A DNA stretch of 64,000 nt from Micropterus salmoides (Eukaryota; Chordata; Actinopteri; Centrarchiformes; Centrarchidae): NCBI RefSeq assembly GCF_014851395.1, contig NW_024041262.1, positions 15,491,671-15,555,670 of the forward strand, read 5' to 3'. The position numbers were made by a program, and so were the translations under genes. Of this stretch, positions 23,816 to 37,101 are shown in pieces (within the stretch, counting starts at the first letter, position 1; every line of letters starts with the position of its first letter). Below the pieces are notes generated by a model. It searched no databases, was not told the DNA's origin, and saw only the letters and a program-made list of their open reading frames with translations.

Positions 23816-26130
23816 GCCACTATCAAGGCACCATAATCTGGCAACGGGTAGATATCATTGTTGGCAGGCAGTTTTGGCGAGGGTCCATAATCACAGAGAG
23901 AATGAATGTGTTTCCCTTAACAATGTTTGTATAAATTTCATGTTTTATGTGGTTTATATTGGACTGTGGTGCAGAAACAGTGACAGTGTTTCACACTCTT
24001 GGCTTACATTTTCCATGTCATCTGTCAGTGGCCAAGTCGCAATAACATATGGTTTTACTAAATAATGAAATAATTGAGTAAATAATTCTTTCTTAATAAA
24101 TAGACCTAAAGAAATCTCATTTCTTGACTGGCTACTCTCTGCTGTATCAGAAGAGACACCTTTTGTGCTGTGTCAGCCACCGTAGCTTACGGGGTAGTGG
24201 CAGACTGGACAGATGGTTGCGATTCACAACCCTCACCACTAGATGCCACTAAATCTTACACACTGAACCTTTAAGTGTGCCTAATAAAACACTTAAATGT
24301 GTTATTATTTATTAGCTAAGAACTTCCTATGTCAGCCTGATTGTCTTTAACTTCAGAACAGGAATAGAACTGATTTTTATTTATATATCTCTAAACACTG
24401 TTTCTAGAACAGCAATAGTAAGGTTTACAACAGATACTGGAAACATATTACTGGAAACAGATCTAAAAGGTAAATAAAATAAATCATACTCCCGATAGCA
24501 AACTACTGAGTGAAGTTTAGGAAGAATGAAGAACTCAGACATCAGTCTGTATCAGTACTTTCTCCTGTCCTCCTCCTCCCTCTGCTGCTGATGTGATTTA
24601 CTGCCTGCAGGTAATGTTACAGCTGGTAGAGAGAGGTGGTTTGTCTCAGCCAGCAGCTCAGTTTACAAGATTTTTTTTAAATACGTGACAAACTAAGCTA
24701 AACAGTTACTACTTACAGACAGCTTTCATTTTAGCTTTTTTGTAACAATTCACTATTAGCTGAGCTAGAACTCTGAGTTTGTGTAAAACCAAAACACAAC
24801 AGCAGTGGATGCGAGAGAGAGAGTTTATGCTTGTTGAACATATGTATTGGTAAAGTACAGGCTTTTTGCCATGGTTTTATTTCACCTACTTACAGTAACA
24901 AACATAGTTGTTTTCATCTTGAGTAATTTTTGAGCTATCTTAACTTTACTGTCTCTACTGCAGAACATGAAGAGGGTCCTGTAACCTGGTGTAGTTTGAG
25001 AGAAAAAAGAAAGAACAGCCAATGCTTATGCTGGTGATAACAGACATCCTAAGAAAGAAAGAAAGAACTACATTATAGAAAAGTTACAAAAATGTTTGTG
25101 TATGCTGTCAATTACAGTTCTTTAATTTTGCATTTCCAGCACCTTCTGCTCAAATGTGAGGATTTGTTTCTGTTCTTTGTCCTTTATGATGATAGTTACT
25201 GAAGGTTTAAAGAGAGGTACTGGTGCTGAACTACAGTAACAGATCTCATACTGTAAATAAAAAACATTGTTGGAAAGGTTTGATGTCTGCACTGAAAGCA
25301 TGAATTTAAAACAATGTGGACAGTCCCAAATAAACTCTGTGGCAGCAGACATCAGTAGTAGTACTAGACTTCTAATGTGTACGGTAGGTTATACTATAAA
25401 AGATCTATGTTATTATGTTGATTATTGCCTGCCTGCATTAGTAATTATCTAGCCTCACTTTTTATTAAATTACTTCTCACTTCAATGAGAACTGCTGAGG
25501 TATCTAATCAAATGGTTAAGAAATCCAATGGTGTTTTATTTTTGGAGCAAATCAACCCAAACGTTGACAGATGAATGCAGATAAGATCACTGTTCTTTCT
25601 CGCTCCCATTCCCCTAATCATCCATCCTCCAAGTTCTTATCTGTGCTGACTCCTACCGACAGGCTGAAAGGCTAAATTGGATTGACTTTTAATTAGGCTC
25701 ACTCCCTTGGTATAATGGGTTTAATTGCCTGAATTATCTCACTGGTTCCTTAAGGTGGTAGGGCAAGGAGAAGCTCCTGGATAGCTTTTTGAACAAATAA
25801 ACCAGTATGACTGTCAGTTAGAATCACATACTTATAATTAACTTATAAAAGCCCCGCCCCCCTTAGTTACTGTTGCTAAGTCCGACAAACTGTCGGCACT
25901 GCCACTGTCTATTACTGCATCAGTCTAGTTGTAAGGTAAAAAGTGAAAATACTCCCAACATGTTTTACATGAAATCCTGAAAAGTAATTATGCAGTGTGT
26001 GCAGGAGTATTTTCACTTTCTACCTTGTACTAAGGAGCCTGAAGTTTTTGAAAAGTGGAGTGTTTGCTGCTCTGATGTAAATCTAGTTTAAACACAGAAG
26101 AATGTGAACACCTCCAAACCATCCTGTAGG
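23816..26130. other. No gene seen
   Basis: Unclassified sequence. Around 24195-24275 there is wording typical of a dispersed fish repeat (CACTAGATGCCACTAAAT followed by ACACACTGAACCTTTAA), but no boundaries can be set. Confidence 0.4.
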
Positions 26131-26132
26131 TA

Positions 26133-27165
26133 AAGGTGCGTTCCCACTGAAAGCGAATGCAGTTTTGTGGGCGGCTTGATTACATACAAAGTCAATTCAA
26201 AGACGCGAATTCCTGCGAATTTTCTCCAGGTTTGTCGCGCAATTCGCTGGTTCGCGCAAGTTCAAATTTTTCAACTTGGGCGAGAAATTCGCTTGACGCG
26301 ATGTTGTAAAAGCCTATCAGTGGTGAGATTGTCCAAACGTCACTGGCAGCTTCGGAGCATTGTTTGGAGAAGAACAGGCGAGCGGTGTAATGTCAATCCA
26401 CTGGCCGACGGGGAGCTGCTAAAGAACGGGGAAGTGGATGGGGAGTAGCGCTGCAGCTTTCAGACAAATAAACCCCCGTAGTGCGTCTGGAATCTGCTCT
26501 GACAACTACGCCGTTTACTAGCAGGAGTAGCTCAGAGTGAACTACTTTTATTAAATTAGCTTTTTACTTTAGTTTTTGGAATTACAACCTGATTTATCTT
26601 CACTCACGCTTCTCAGCAGCTAGCTTCTGTGCACATCTGGTTCCACTTTTGTTGTTAGCGTCGGATGGCACCAGAGTTCTGCTGGACTGCTACTTCATTT
26701 TTATATAAAAACCAGACAAAGCTGGACATTACTTGGAGAAAAGAAACCGAGAAAGTTGAACTACCTGGTGAGTTTAGAAAATGTGTGTCTGTCACTTTAT
26801 TCCAGCTGTGGTTGTACTTTACTGTGAACAGGTTAGCATAGCATAGCCCTGATCGATCCGAACTCCATTCAGAAAACACGTATTTTAAAAGTTGTCTTCC
26901 TGCTGACTTGCTGACAGACAAAGTATGAATTCATATGTCTAACAAAACGGCATCATAGTGTAGTTATTTCAGCATCAGTTTGATCCGTTTATGGCAACTA
27001 AATCACAGCAAATGGTTTACTCTGGGTTCATATAGCTGTAGTATCCGTGGGCTGTGTTTATTCGCTTAAAACGCTTATGTGTGAACACTCAAAATGTCCA
27101 GCGGTCAAACTCGCGCAAGTAAAGCGGGGCGAATATTAAATTCACTTTCGGTGTGAACGCAGCTT
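26133..27165. mobile_element. ~1 kb terminal-inverted-repeat element with TA duplication
   Basis: The left end, AAGGTGCGTTCCCACTGAAA, and the complement of the right end, AAGCTGCGTTCACACCGAAA, match at all but three of 20 positions, and similarity continues a few bases further (GYGAAT). TA flanks both ends (26131-26132, 27166-27167), consistent with a TA-targeting transposon. The interior has GC-rich patches with GCGAAT/CGCGAA repeats near the ends and no transposase motif. It is probably non-autonomous, and the superfamily is not settled. Confidence 0.7.
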
Positions 27166-27211
27166 TAGCGATGAAAGAAGAATGATCTGCACAGAGTAAT
27201 TATCAATCCAA

Positions 27212-27348
27212 GTAGGTGGTATTTATTGTGACGTTGCAAACTCTGAGGTCTCAGAGCTGATCGAATGCACATGTAGTAAATAGGTGAGTCTATACAATGT
27301 AAACCACACAAGACCTTCTTAGAGGTCACAATAAATGACACCTCCTAC
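27212..27348. repeat. Inverted repeat, ~22-bp arms
   Basis: GTAGGTGGTATTTATTGTGAC at 27212-27232 pairs imperfectly with the complement of 27325-27348, giving a hairpin of about 137 bases. Origin unknown. Confidence 0.55.
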
Positions 27349-27539
27349 AGGGCTTCAAAACTATTCAGTGTGCAGATAATTCTTTGTTTTTCACAGCAGA
27401 ATAACTTCTCAGTGAATGTCACATTTGTCTTTCAAAGAAATTTCAAAATAGAACAGTATGTGACATCAACCTTGTATTTTTTACTTTCTACTAACATGCA
27501 AATTGTTAACCTATTGCTTACCTTATGTTACCCATAAGT

Positions 27540-27882
27540 AGATGTGGGCGATATGATGCTATACTGCACACCTGTGGAATTGTGTCCACCGGTAATGATT
27601 CGTCAATACCATTTCCACTGCGGGAGCTATCCCTTAGTGTCTCTGCTATAATAATTTGATTAATTGGTAATTTGATTTGGGCAGCAGGACTGCTTACTAC
27701 ATTCTCACATGATGTAAATACAGAGTTGTTTTTGTTTGATTGAAAAGTCCCCAAAAAAAATAATGGAATGTGATGTAGTATGGTTATTTAAACCATTTCT
27801 TAATTGAATTAACAGAACAATTACTGTATCATGAAATAAAATTACACTACCTTGAAGATTTTGGCCATATTACCCACCCCTG
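27540..27882. repeat. MITE-like repeat (GTGGGCGATATG ends)
   Basis: The left end, GATGTGGGCGATATGATG, and the complement of the right end, CAGGGGTGGGTAATATGGCC, are similar around GTGGGYRATATG. The length of about 343 bases is close to the related-looking fragment at 16829. No coding sequence. Confidence 0.45.
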
Positions 27883-29009
27883 TCCTGAACAGTGTTCATC
27901 TAACCCCGGAGTTAAATGCTCCACAGGGAATAGAGTAGCAGCAGACTTGAGACAGACATTTCCACTACTATACACAGGTAGAAAGAAAATGCTAAACTGA
28001 ACAAATCATCAGGCCTTGTTACCCAATAGGGCCTTTATACAACAATAAGTTATCGTAATGAACATGAGAATGATGTTGTTGAGATAAAAAAAAGTTATTT
28101 TAGTCAGATGGCCGATGATCATAACTTGTTCATAATAGTCCAGAGGCTTCACCATCAGCTCCCTGTGATTCAGTCATGACTGAAACAGACAGCACCAAGC
28201 AGCACAGCCAAGCTATAATGGCCTCCTTCAATTAATGACCGTTTAATTTGGCCTGCTTGACTGGTCTTTTGTGTTCAGCAGTAATAGCCATTAGAGGGAA
28301 TAGAACACACCATTTAATGGAGGCTGAAAGAGCAAAATTATTTCAGAATAACAGACTGCATGACAAATTGCATGCAAAGCAAAGCTATTTGATCCAAGGA
28401 AAACCGAAATGGTTTCAAAATGGCCAAGGTGCTCCTTATCTTGGCAAAAATCTTTCAGCTGTACTGTGTGACTGGCATCTAGTTTTACTATTGGGCTATC
28501 TGTTAAGTAGGCATGCGACAATGCAGCTTGTCTCATGATCAACTTATAAAATGGAGCAAAAACATACATATACAGAATACCTTGAGGATTTCTGTTCATG
28601 TCCATTATATGACATTTTCTCTGTGGCCATGTCAAAGTCATGCATCCTCTCAGCTGCACACGCAGGTAACACAGACAACATACACACAGACACACACATA
28701 TACGAGGGCGCACACACCTATACAAACTACACACACACACAAACATTTTCACACTGCTGCCTGATGTGCTGAATCTGTACCTGTAATACAGCCACAGGGG
28801 AACGTAGACGTAATGGACCGTACGACAATTCGACTTCCCACACAGCCATCAAGACGTCTGTCCTTCCCTTGGTCCTTAAGAAGGGGACTCAGTCTGTAAC
28901 TGTACAACAGTTACATTCATTTGGCTCTTTTTGCTGACACCTAGAAGTCAGAGTGGGTGTCTACGCATAAACCTTTTTTTTTCCCAGTGAAGTTCAAATG
29001 TGATATGCA
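27883..29009. other. No gene seen
   Basis: The stretch contains imperfect CA-rich sequence at about 28660-28745, which also produces a minus-strand ORF of 153 codons (28291-28752). That ORF is low in complexity at its start and matches no family I know. Confidence 0.4.
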
Positions 29010-29110
29010 AAATACTAAGGCTGCAACTAATGATTATTTATGTATTCGACTAATCTGTTAATTATTTATTCGATTAGTCGACTAGTCAAGATTATTTTCA
29101 TCACCCCCTA
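29010..29110. repeat. Fragment of an ATTAGTCGAC-type dispersed repeat
   Basis: AAGGCTGCAACTAATGATTA followed by ATTCGACTAATC and ATTCGATTAGTCGACTAG resembles ends of a widespread fish DNA repeat. Similar fragments (AATTAATCGATAGACAG, TCAATTGAGAAAATAATC) occur near 34014 and 58567. Confidence 0.4.
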
Positions 29111-29794
29111 ACCCTAATTAAACTATTTAACTAATTAAATATCTTTCAAGTGAATTACTGATTTCCAACACACAGCCTAACTAGCTAACGTTACCATTAA
29201 GCGAACATGAATGAGGTTTACTATTCAGAATGAACACTAGTATCAACATCAGGAGGAAACCAAAGAAGCAAGACAGCGTAGACTATTCCTATAAGTCACC
29301 GATTTACTATTGCACTTAGCAAACACGTTAACACAACTAAAAGAGCATTCTCTTAGCCAGCACCATCCATGACAACCTTAAAACCAAGAATGTTAAGGAG
29401 AGGCTGCTCCAAGATAACAGCCTCAGCTTTATCACCAAAAACAATAAGCTCACAATCTGATTTATTGCCAAGTTTAAAATGTTTATGCTTTTTAACAAAG
29501 ATTTTTATTTTGGAACTATATAAAAATAAAAGAACGTTAAAAGTAAGTACTATAACCACAACTGTAAGTTACACTAACAATGTAATGTCTATTTAGAATA
29601 ATAAAGCAACAGCCCCCTTTCATAATATTTCTGTAGTTATTTTTCCAAAGTGCTTATAAGTTTTATAAGTGGAAAATGTTCTGTAGGCTACATCACAAGA
29701 CAGATGTTTCTTGATTTACTTTAAAATGTTAAACCATTACTCAGATTGTAAAGATAGAATAACAGCAGTACGAACATTAAAACTATCTTAAAAG

Positions 29795-30175
29795 CCATGT
29801 TTCCACCTAATTGTCATGCAAATTTTAAGCATACTTTTGAAATGTTGCAAAAAAGAAAATGCAAAGAAACTGCGAAATATGCACATTTCCATCACATGGT
29901 TTTGCGCAAATAAACCAGGCGACGGCAAGACGTCAGTAGTTGATGTTACACATGGCTGTAATAAACAATACATAAAGGTTCCAAACCAGAAACAAAACCA
30001 CTCACATGAACCTGATGGCCATTGATCTTAGAAAAATGGAGCGAGGTCCTCATAAATGTGTTTCAAGCAGGCACGTTGCTACCAGCCATGTCTCCGCACT
30101 TTATGGGAATATCCCATGTTATGCCGAGTTTTGCATGCCTGCTGAGAATCGCATGCACCTCCAAATTATGCTTTT
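29795..30175. repeat. Unclassified repeat-like segment
   Basis: It starts with CCATGTTTCCACCTAATTG and contains TTTTGCGCAAATAAACC and TGCGAAATATGCAC-type sequence. This resembles a fish MITE family whose ends read like GTTTCCATCCA. A diverged relative may lie near 47620-47660 (CATTTCCATCCAAGTC). Boundaries are approximate. Confidence 0.3.
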
Positions 30176-30198
30176 AAACCCTGTAATATCCTTTGTGG

Positions 30199-30228
30199 GT
30201 ATAATGCCTACGCATGTAGGCATTATAC
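30199..30228. repeat. Perfect 13-bp-arm palindrome
   Basis: GTATAATGCCTAC and its exact complement are separated only by GCAT. It sits at the left border of the element copy starting at about 30224. Confidence 0.9.
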
Positions 30229-30720
30229 TTAAGCGTCGGCGTCTCCGTCATTCTGCAATTACACCCACGAACGCTACTCGGCAGTAGCGCTACAGCGTCC
30301 ACTGTGTTGACTTTTGCCGGCTGAGCATGCTAACTTCAGGTTTAGTGCTCCGCTAACGTAAATGGGGGTAAAATTGTATACATGCGGCTGGTGTAGCCTT
30401 TTCAAATGTTACTGACCGAATGGATCACATTCTGATGAAACGAAACGAGTCATTTTGCTCTGGTTGCAACGGTCAAATATATTGATTCACTGTGTTACAG
30501 CCGCCGTTTTGGCCGCTAGTAAACGTTACTTCAAAGTGCGGTGTACTTCCGGTCTACTCAGAGGCATTGCGATGCTACCCAGCTGACCCAATCACAGAGC
30601 TTACGGTCCGCGTCGACTCGACGTGTAGTTACATTTTGGAGGAGGTGCAAGTCAGCCGACGGCGTAGCCTCTGCGTAGCCCCGTAGCCTACACCGTTGAT
30701 TTGACGCAGAAGTATAAATT
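30224..30720. mobile_element. Non-autonomous DNA element, copy 1 of a pair
   Basis: The ends are similar inverted: TATACTTAAGCGTCGGCG on the left, and the complement of GACGCAGAAGTATAAATT on the right (30703-30720). The body shares long near-identical blocks with 39566-40089, for example the GGGGGTAAAATTGTATA..GCGGCTGGTGTAGCCTTTTC region and CGAATGGATCACATTCTGAT. No coding capacity. It is likely a Harbinger-like or similar MITE, by inference from its ends and size. Confidence 0.65.
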
Positions 30721-31042
30721 GCATTTAAGTGGGACCAGAGGGCTCTGTGGGCATAACTGGCCTGGCGGCTGGCACCGCTAGCCTTGCGGGCGCTTGTGGA
30801 GCTTCTCAACCCCGAAAATGTTTAAGCACATTTTGGATTTGCCATTAACTTTCGTAAAACTACCAATATTCAAGTACTACACAGTTGATTTCTTGCCTCA
30901 AAACCTCTCAAAAGTGTATTTAGGGATGAAATAGCTTACAAAACTTGTAAAAACGTTCTGCTGTTAGCCTCTTTCTCCGTTGCTTTCCAAATCTCGCATG
31001 AATGCTTCTTCGTGAGTAGTCTTACAGTTAAGCGATACTGCC

Positions 31043-32885
31043 CCTAACAAAGGAAACCTCAGCCAAGAACTCAAAATACAGACCGTTCATAAAGTGTCAG
31101 AGAGGAGAACACTTTGGATCATTGTTACACCACAGTTAGCAGTGCCTATCACGCCTTCACACGCGTTCCACTGGGACACTCTGATCATGTCATGGTGCTA
31201 CTGATTCCTGCTTACAGACAGAAATTAAAACTCTGTAAACCTGTAGTGAGGACATCAAAGAAATGGACCAGTGAAGCTGTAGAGGATCTTCAGGCGTGTT
31301 TGACTGCACTGACTGGGATGTTTTCAGGACTGCTACCAACAATCTGGATGAGTATACAGAGGCTGTGACGTCCTATATCAGCTTCTGTGAGGACAGCTGC
31401 ATTCCAACGCGCACCAGGGTGAATTATAACAATGACAAACCCTGGTTCACAGCTAAACTCGGAAAGCTGATGTTGGAAAAGGAAAAGGCATTTAGGAGTG
31501 GCGACCGGGCCAGGTTTAAGGAGTCAAAGTACAGGTTTAGCAAGGCGGTGCAAGATGCTAAACAGCTGTACGCAGAGAGACTACAACACCAGTTCTCTAA
31601 AAATGACTCTGCTTCTGTCTGGAGAGGCTTCAGACAGATCACCAGCTACAAACCTAAATTCCCCCACTCCATGAATGACTCACGCCTTGCCAACGAGTTG
31701 AACGAGTTTTACTGTTGCTTTGAAAGACAATGGGACAGACATGACACCATCCCCTGTCACACCACTGATCGACCACAGTCCACCATCTCATCCCCCACCT
31801 CCTCCCCCTCTCTTACCATCCTGGAGAGGGACGTCAACAGACTGTTCAGGAGGTAGAAACCGCGCAAGGCAGCTGGGCCAGACTCTGTCTCCCCCTCCAC
31901 TCTGAAGTACTGTGCTGATCAGCTGTCTCCGGTGTTCACAGACATTTTTAACACCTCACAGACATGCCATGTGCCAGCCTGCTTCAAAGCCTTCACCATC
32001 ATCCCTGTCCCCAAAAAACCAAGGACCACAGGACTAAATGACTACAGACCTGTCGCCCTGACCGCTGTGGTAATGAAGTCTTTTGAGCGCCTTGTGTTGT
32101 CCCACCTTAAATCCATCACAAACCCTCTCCTGGATACCCCTGCAGTTTGCCTACAGAGTCAACAGGTCTGTAGATGATGCAGTTAACATGGCCCTTCACT
32201 TCATCCTCAGGCACCTGGACTCCTACGCCAGGATCCTGTTTGTGGATTTTAGCTCTGCTTTCAATACCATCATCCCGGCCCTGCTACATTACAAGCTCTC
32301 CCAGCTGAACGTGCCTGACTCCACCTGCAGGTGGATCACAGACTTCCTGACAGACAGGAAGCAGCACATGAAGATGGTAAAACATGTCTCTGACTCCAGG
32401 ACCATCAGCACTGGTTCTCCTCAGGGCTGCGTTCTTCCCCCCCCCCTTCTCTTCTCCCTGTATACAAACAGCTGCACCTCCAGTCACCAGTCTGTCAAGC
32501 TCCTGAAGTTTGTGGACACTTCATTTCAAATCATGCACGAACCTGGCACATATTTGTTGTTAATCGTTGTTGTTATTTTTATATTGTCAGTTTATATGTT
32601 TATGTTCACAATATCCTCTTCCGTTGCAATACCTTTGCATGACACAAACCAGAGTAATGCACATGTAAATATCTGCCATGTTGTTCTTTCGCTGCAAATA
32701 GTCGTAGTATTTTTCTCTATTCTTCTATTATTCTTAAATAACTTGCATTTGTTTATTCCATATTTATATATTTCTACATCTATTTATGTCATCTGTATGT
32801 TTGTCTGCATGTAGCACCTTATCACCAAAGCAAATTCCTTGTATGTGTAAAACACTACTTCAAATAAAGCTCATCCTGATTCTAG
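31043..32885 (+). mobile_element. L2-type LINE, 5'-truncated and broken
   Basis: This is the same family as 17909-20670. It starts in the last part of the endonuclease (NKGNLSQEL region, then MDHCYTT and LGHSDHVMVLLIP). A frameshift at about 31300 leads into the linker (SFCEDSCIPTRT, NNDKPWFTAKL, SVWRGFRQITSYK). After a TAG at 31855-31857 the reverse transcriptase follows: LSPVFTDIFN, IIPVPKKP and GLNDYRPVALTAVVMKSFER. After another frameshift near 32140 come QFAYRVNRSVDDAVN and ILFVDFSSAFNTIIP (catalytic motif A), and then STGSPQGCVLPP. A deletion removes the FADD motif straight after SVKLLKF. The 3' end AATAAAGCTCATCCTGATTC lies at about 32861-32880. Inactive. Confidence 0.9.
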
Positions 32886-35800
32886 CATTCCATGTAGTGC
32901 ATTGCAGTCAGAAATGAACAACCAGAAATGTTCTTAATACGAAGATTGCAAACTGTCCCTTAAACGGCGAGAGTGTCTGTATGCGTTAAGTTAAGGGTTA
33001 CTGTATCTTTGTGCATGTGTATCTTTACTGACAGGTTTTTCTCCAGGTAGATTCAGATTCCTTCACACAGGTTCAGCAGGGGACACTTACGGTTTTATGT
33101 TTTTCTCAACAGGGAAGCTGAAGATCCATCCTCAGGGGAGATGATTCATGCCGTCAATGTAGCGAAACATGAGCTGTGAGAGCTACTTACAGAAGGTGTA
33201 ACCAAACACTTAACTTACAGACAGACAGCCGTCTCTCTTTAGTTTATTACAGCCCAGTATTGAACTGCTTGTGTTGTCATTACATGTCAACTATTGATCT
33301 TTGTGGGCATTTTGACATTTTTGCAGCACCTTGAAGGATTGTTTTTCTGCCCTTGGCTCCAGCTGATGGACATTTGTTAGGGGGGAATGGGTAGAGGGTC
33401 GAGGAGGTGGCTTTGCCCCGTCTTCGCTCCTAAGCAGCCAAATAAAGATTACAGTGATAAGTCCAGAGGCAGGTTTAAGCTGCCACTGTGTGAAGGAGAC
33501 TGTCATCTGACTTGTAATGACATAGCCCGGGAAACATTACATCTTTGATGGGAGACTTATGCAGAAATCCATTTCAGAGTTTCTAAGGTGAGGCAAGCTC
33601 AGAGGAGGAGGTTTGGGAAGAGCAATCTGTTGTGAGTCCGTTGTAATAAAATGTACGCTGCACATTTACTGGTGGAAGCGGGTGACCATGGTTTGTAATT
33701 TCAACAACACTCCATGTGAAAATTTCATTAATGAGATTTTTTTTTCTAGATTAGTGTTTTGTCTAAACATTTCTTGTCTTTATTGTCACTTTTGCCATGC
33801 TACTATCAGACATCTGCAGAGGAAATGTGTGTTGACAACACAGGTAGGGGGTGCAACAGTAAAGTACTGGGTAGAAAATGGCTGCACTGCTGTGAAAGTG
33901 GGACCACAGCATTGGCTTTAACAGTCTTGATCATATACACCCTTTTTCTCTCACTTATATTTTCTAACATTCTTCTCTGTATGCTGTTTATCCAATGACA
34001 ACAAAATAATTAGTCAATTAATCGATAGACAGAAGGAATGAAAGAATTGGCAACTATTTGGGTAATTGATTAAGATACCAACCATGTTTCTACCTTCTCA
34101 AAGGTGAGAATTTTCTGTTGTACATCATTTTAAATTGAATATCTTTGGGTTTGAGACATCACCACCTTGGGCTCTGGGAAATTGCAGTAGTTTTATATAC
34201 CAAATTATTAAACAATGAATTGAGAAAAGCAAAGGCATAATGCATTTAAACATTCAACATTATTCATTTTGTAAGTTAAAGCTTGTTCAAAATATGCTGC
34301 CTTTAAGAAGACATTCACAAGACTTATAATAAGCATATAATCCTAAATTTTAGGTTAACACAAGTAAAACATCAAAATTCTGGTTTCCACCTGAGAATTA
34401 GGCTACATGATAAATGGGTATTAATGAAGATGTAATTTGAAATTAGAGAAATTAAACCTGGGATACATCCAGCAGGCTGAGGCTGTGTGAGAGAGGAGTA
34501 TCTGAGGCTGCATCCTAGTGGTGGACAATCCACTCTGACTGATTTAAGACCCATGGTCCTAGATACCACAGAGCTGGATGTAAACTCCATCTGTTCCTTT
34601 AAGAGGCTGGAAACAATCCTGCCATAAGCAATATCTGTAGAAAAACAATTTACTGCACCAGAGGTAAATTACCTCAACCATGATGATGTATTTGTACTGC
34701 AATGCTGTTCTTGAATGTAGCCCATCTTCTGGGACACCCAACATTCACACAGCTACAGTGAAAAACACCTTCATAAATTATCCTAACTAAGACTTTGCAT
34801 GTTTTAATGTTACATATATTTTCTGAAAAAGACAGCTACAACATCACAGGGTGCAATACTAGGAGAAAGGTACACAGTATTGCAATGACAAGTTCATTTT
34901 ACATTTGCCTGATGTATTTATTGTGTAGTATTATGTAATTATTGCAGTATTTGTTATTAATTAAAGAGGCAAGTTTGAGTCAGGTTTGAGTTACGCTGAC
35001 AACTGTGTATATGTTAAAACATTGGCTTTAGTTTAAAATATTAAACAGTAGCCATATAAGCAACTGTTCTGTAAATTTTAACATGCTATTCCGCTTAACT
35101 AAAATTGTCAGCTCAGTTTTTGAGATCATCATAGAGGCTAAATCAGGTTTATTTTCTCTTACAAAAACAATATTTTACAACTTGTATTTACAAATTGGCT
35201 TGTTAATTGTGTCTCTGTGTGTAAAAAAGTGTAATTTTCTGTAAAGCACTAGATGTGTGCTACTGGAACTGTATTAAAACTATTTATTCAGCGCTACTGA
35301 CCTGTGATTGTCATGTAGTCTGCTCCCAGTAATTTGGTTTGCATTATTCAAGATGTAAAGGAAGGGTTATTACAGAGACAAAATAAGAGGCTATGTTTGA
35401 TAAATACACTTGACATGTCTGCTGGAGTTTCTGAGCACAGCATTCAGTTAGATTATTAGATTAGATTTGTTAGCCTTGTACAACATTCCCAATTTATTAT
35501 TCCTACAGGGACTTTAGCGGCATGTTTGTTATCTCAACACATTAAACTGGACTTCTTTTATCTGATTACACTCTTTTAAATTTATAATATCATTACAATA
35601 TTTCAAGTTAGCATACAAAGATATATCTCTGTGACTAAGTTCAGTCCAGTTAATGGGATTATCACTCTTTATCCTATTGTTTCCATGTATTACACCTATG
35701 ATAATGTACTTCTGTTGTTGGACTCAACAGTGAGTTTTTTGTATTTTTCTCAGTGTCAGTGTTGGGACGATTTCATTTGTGTGGTTGTGTATTGTTCTGG

Positions 35801-37093
35801 TTTAATTGCATTGTATCTTGCCAACTATCCAGGGGCTCTTCAGATAAAAAAAGATTTGTGTGCCAGTTGGCTTTCATGGATAGCAATGCATTAGTCAAAC
35901 TTGAATCCATTTAGTGCAACATTAATAACACACACATTAGGAATGCCACACCCCATGGCGGCTAAATAGTATTTGGGAGTCCCAATGGGATATCTTCTTA
36001 TTGTCTGTTTAACACAGAGAAAACACAGCTCTGGGCAATTACTGGCCATTTTACCACCCTGACACTAGGCCTGAGAGCGACAAGAGAAATGACAAATAGT
36101 ATTCGTCAGACGTCATCAAAAAACGTTGTGTGCGAATGTTCAACCCTTGGTGGACTTTATCAGCAGGAGCCACGAGTCCATTGACAGTGAAAGGCTGGAG
36201 CTCAAGCTGCTCCCATCCCAATCTCGTTCCACATGATTATTCTCAATTTCACAGCCGATGGTTTTTACTGAGACAGACGGCAGCAGCCAAATGCCAAAGT
36301 ACATAGGAGAACGCTCCGAGGTGGGAGAGAAGGTTAGGGAGGGAGGGAAAAAAAGATATGCTGGTCACTCAACTTCATCACCAGCGCTGGAGATAGAAGT
36401 AATCTGTGAATCTGACCTATTGCGAGGTGCAGGATGGTGAAGGAGATCTCGGGTCTGATAGTGCAACAACCTGAATTGGTAGAAGTAAAAGAAACAAGGG
36501 TTAAGCCACAATTCATAACTCCAATTAAGTTCTTTTTTACAGGTCGATAGTTTAATTTAACTGTGAATCTAAAACATTTGAACTCAAACCATTACAGACA
36601 GCCCTGAAGATAACTGTGGTAACCTATCCTCCCACCATAACAGAGATTATGATGCACTGAAGGTTATATCAAGTCAACCGTCACACACACTGCAGTTAAA
36701 AATAATCAGAGCAACACGTCCACTGAAAGCTGTCCCCAACGAATGCATTATTTACTTTTGTTTTCTTTTTCCAAACTTCACATAATCTAATTGACTAGCA
36801 GATATGCACTATATAAACAAACCAGCAAAGTGATGCATTCAACTAAATGGCTATGCTGATTGGACAAATTATTTTACATGTCTCTTCCTGGGGTTGCTTA
36901 TTGTTAACAATGCAATTGTTGAGTTATGAGTTCTTCAAAAGTGGTATTTTATGATTGTTATTTTCTGTTTACAGCTTCAAATTAAAATAAATTTATATGC
37001 CTTTAAGAATACGTTTTTTTCCATAAAGCACTAGGTGGCCTTGCACCACAATTTCTTGTACCTGCTTAAAAAAAAGCTACGAATTTACTTGAT
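32886..37093. other. No gene seen
   Basis: Mostly AT-rich unclassified DNA. A short ATTAATCGATAG-type repeat fragment occurs near 34014-34035. No exon passes both a splice-signal and a reading-frame check. Confidence 0.4.
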
Positions 37094-37101
37094 CTCTCAG
37101 G

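Noticed and set aside
28291..28752. 153-codon minus-strand ORF
   Set aside because: Its start is built from CA-rich sequence (Cys/Val runs). No motif, no splice context and no recognisable family.
32083..32814. 243-codon ORF as an independent gene
   Set aside because: The first two-thirds is the LINE reverse transcriptase; the hydrophobic tail is translated 3' UTR after a deletion.
33121..33190. Possible plus-strand exon after TTTTTCTCAACAG
   Set aside because: It has a good acceptor but no convincing donor and no frame with a recognisable protein.
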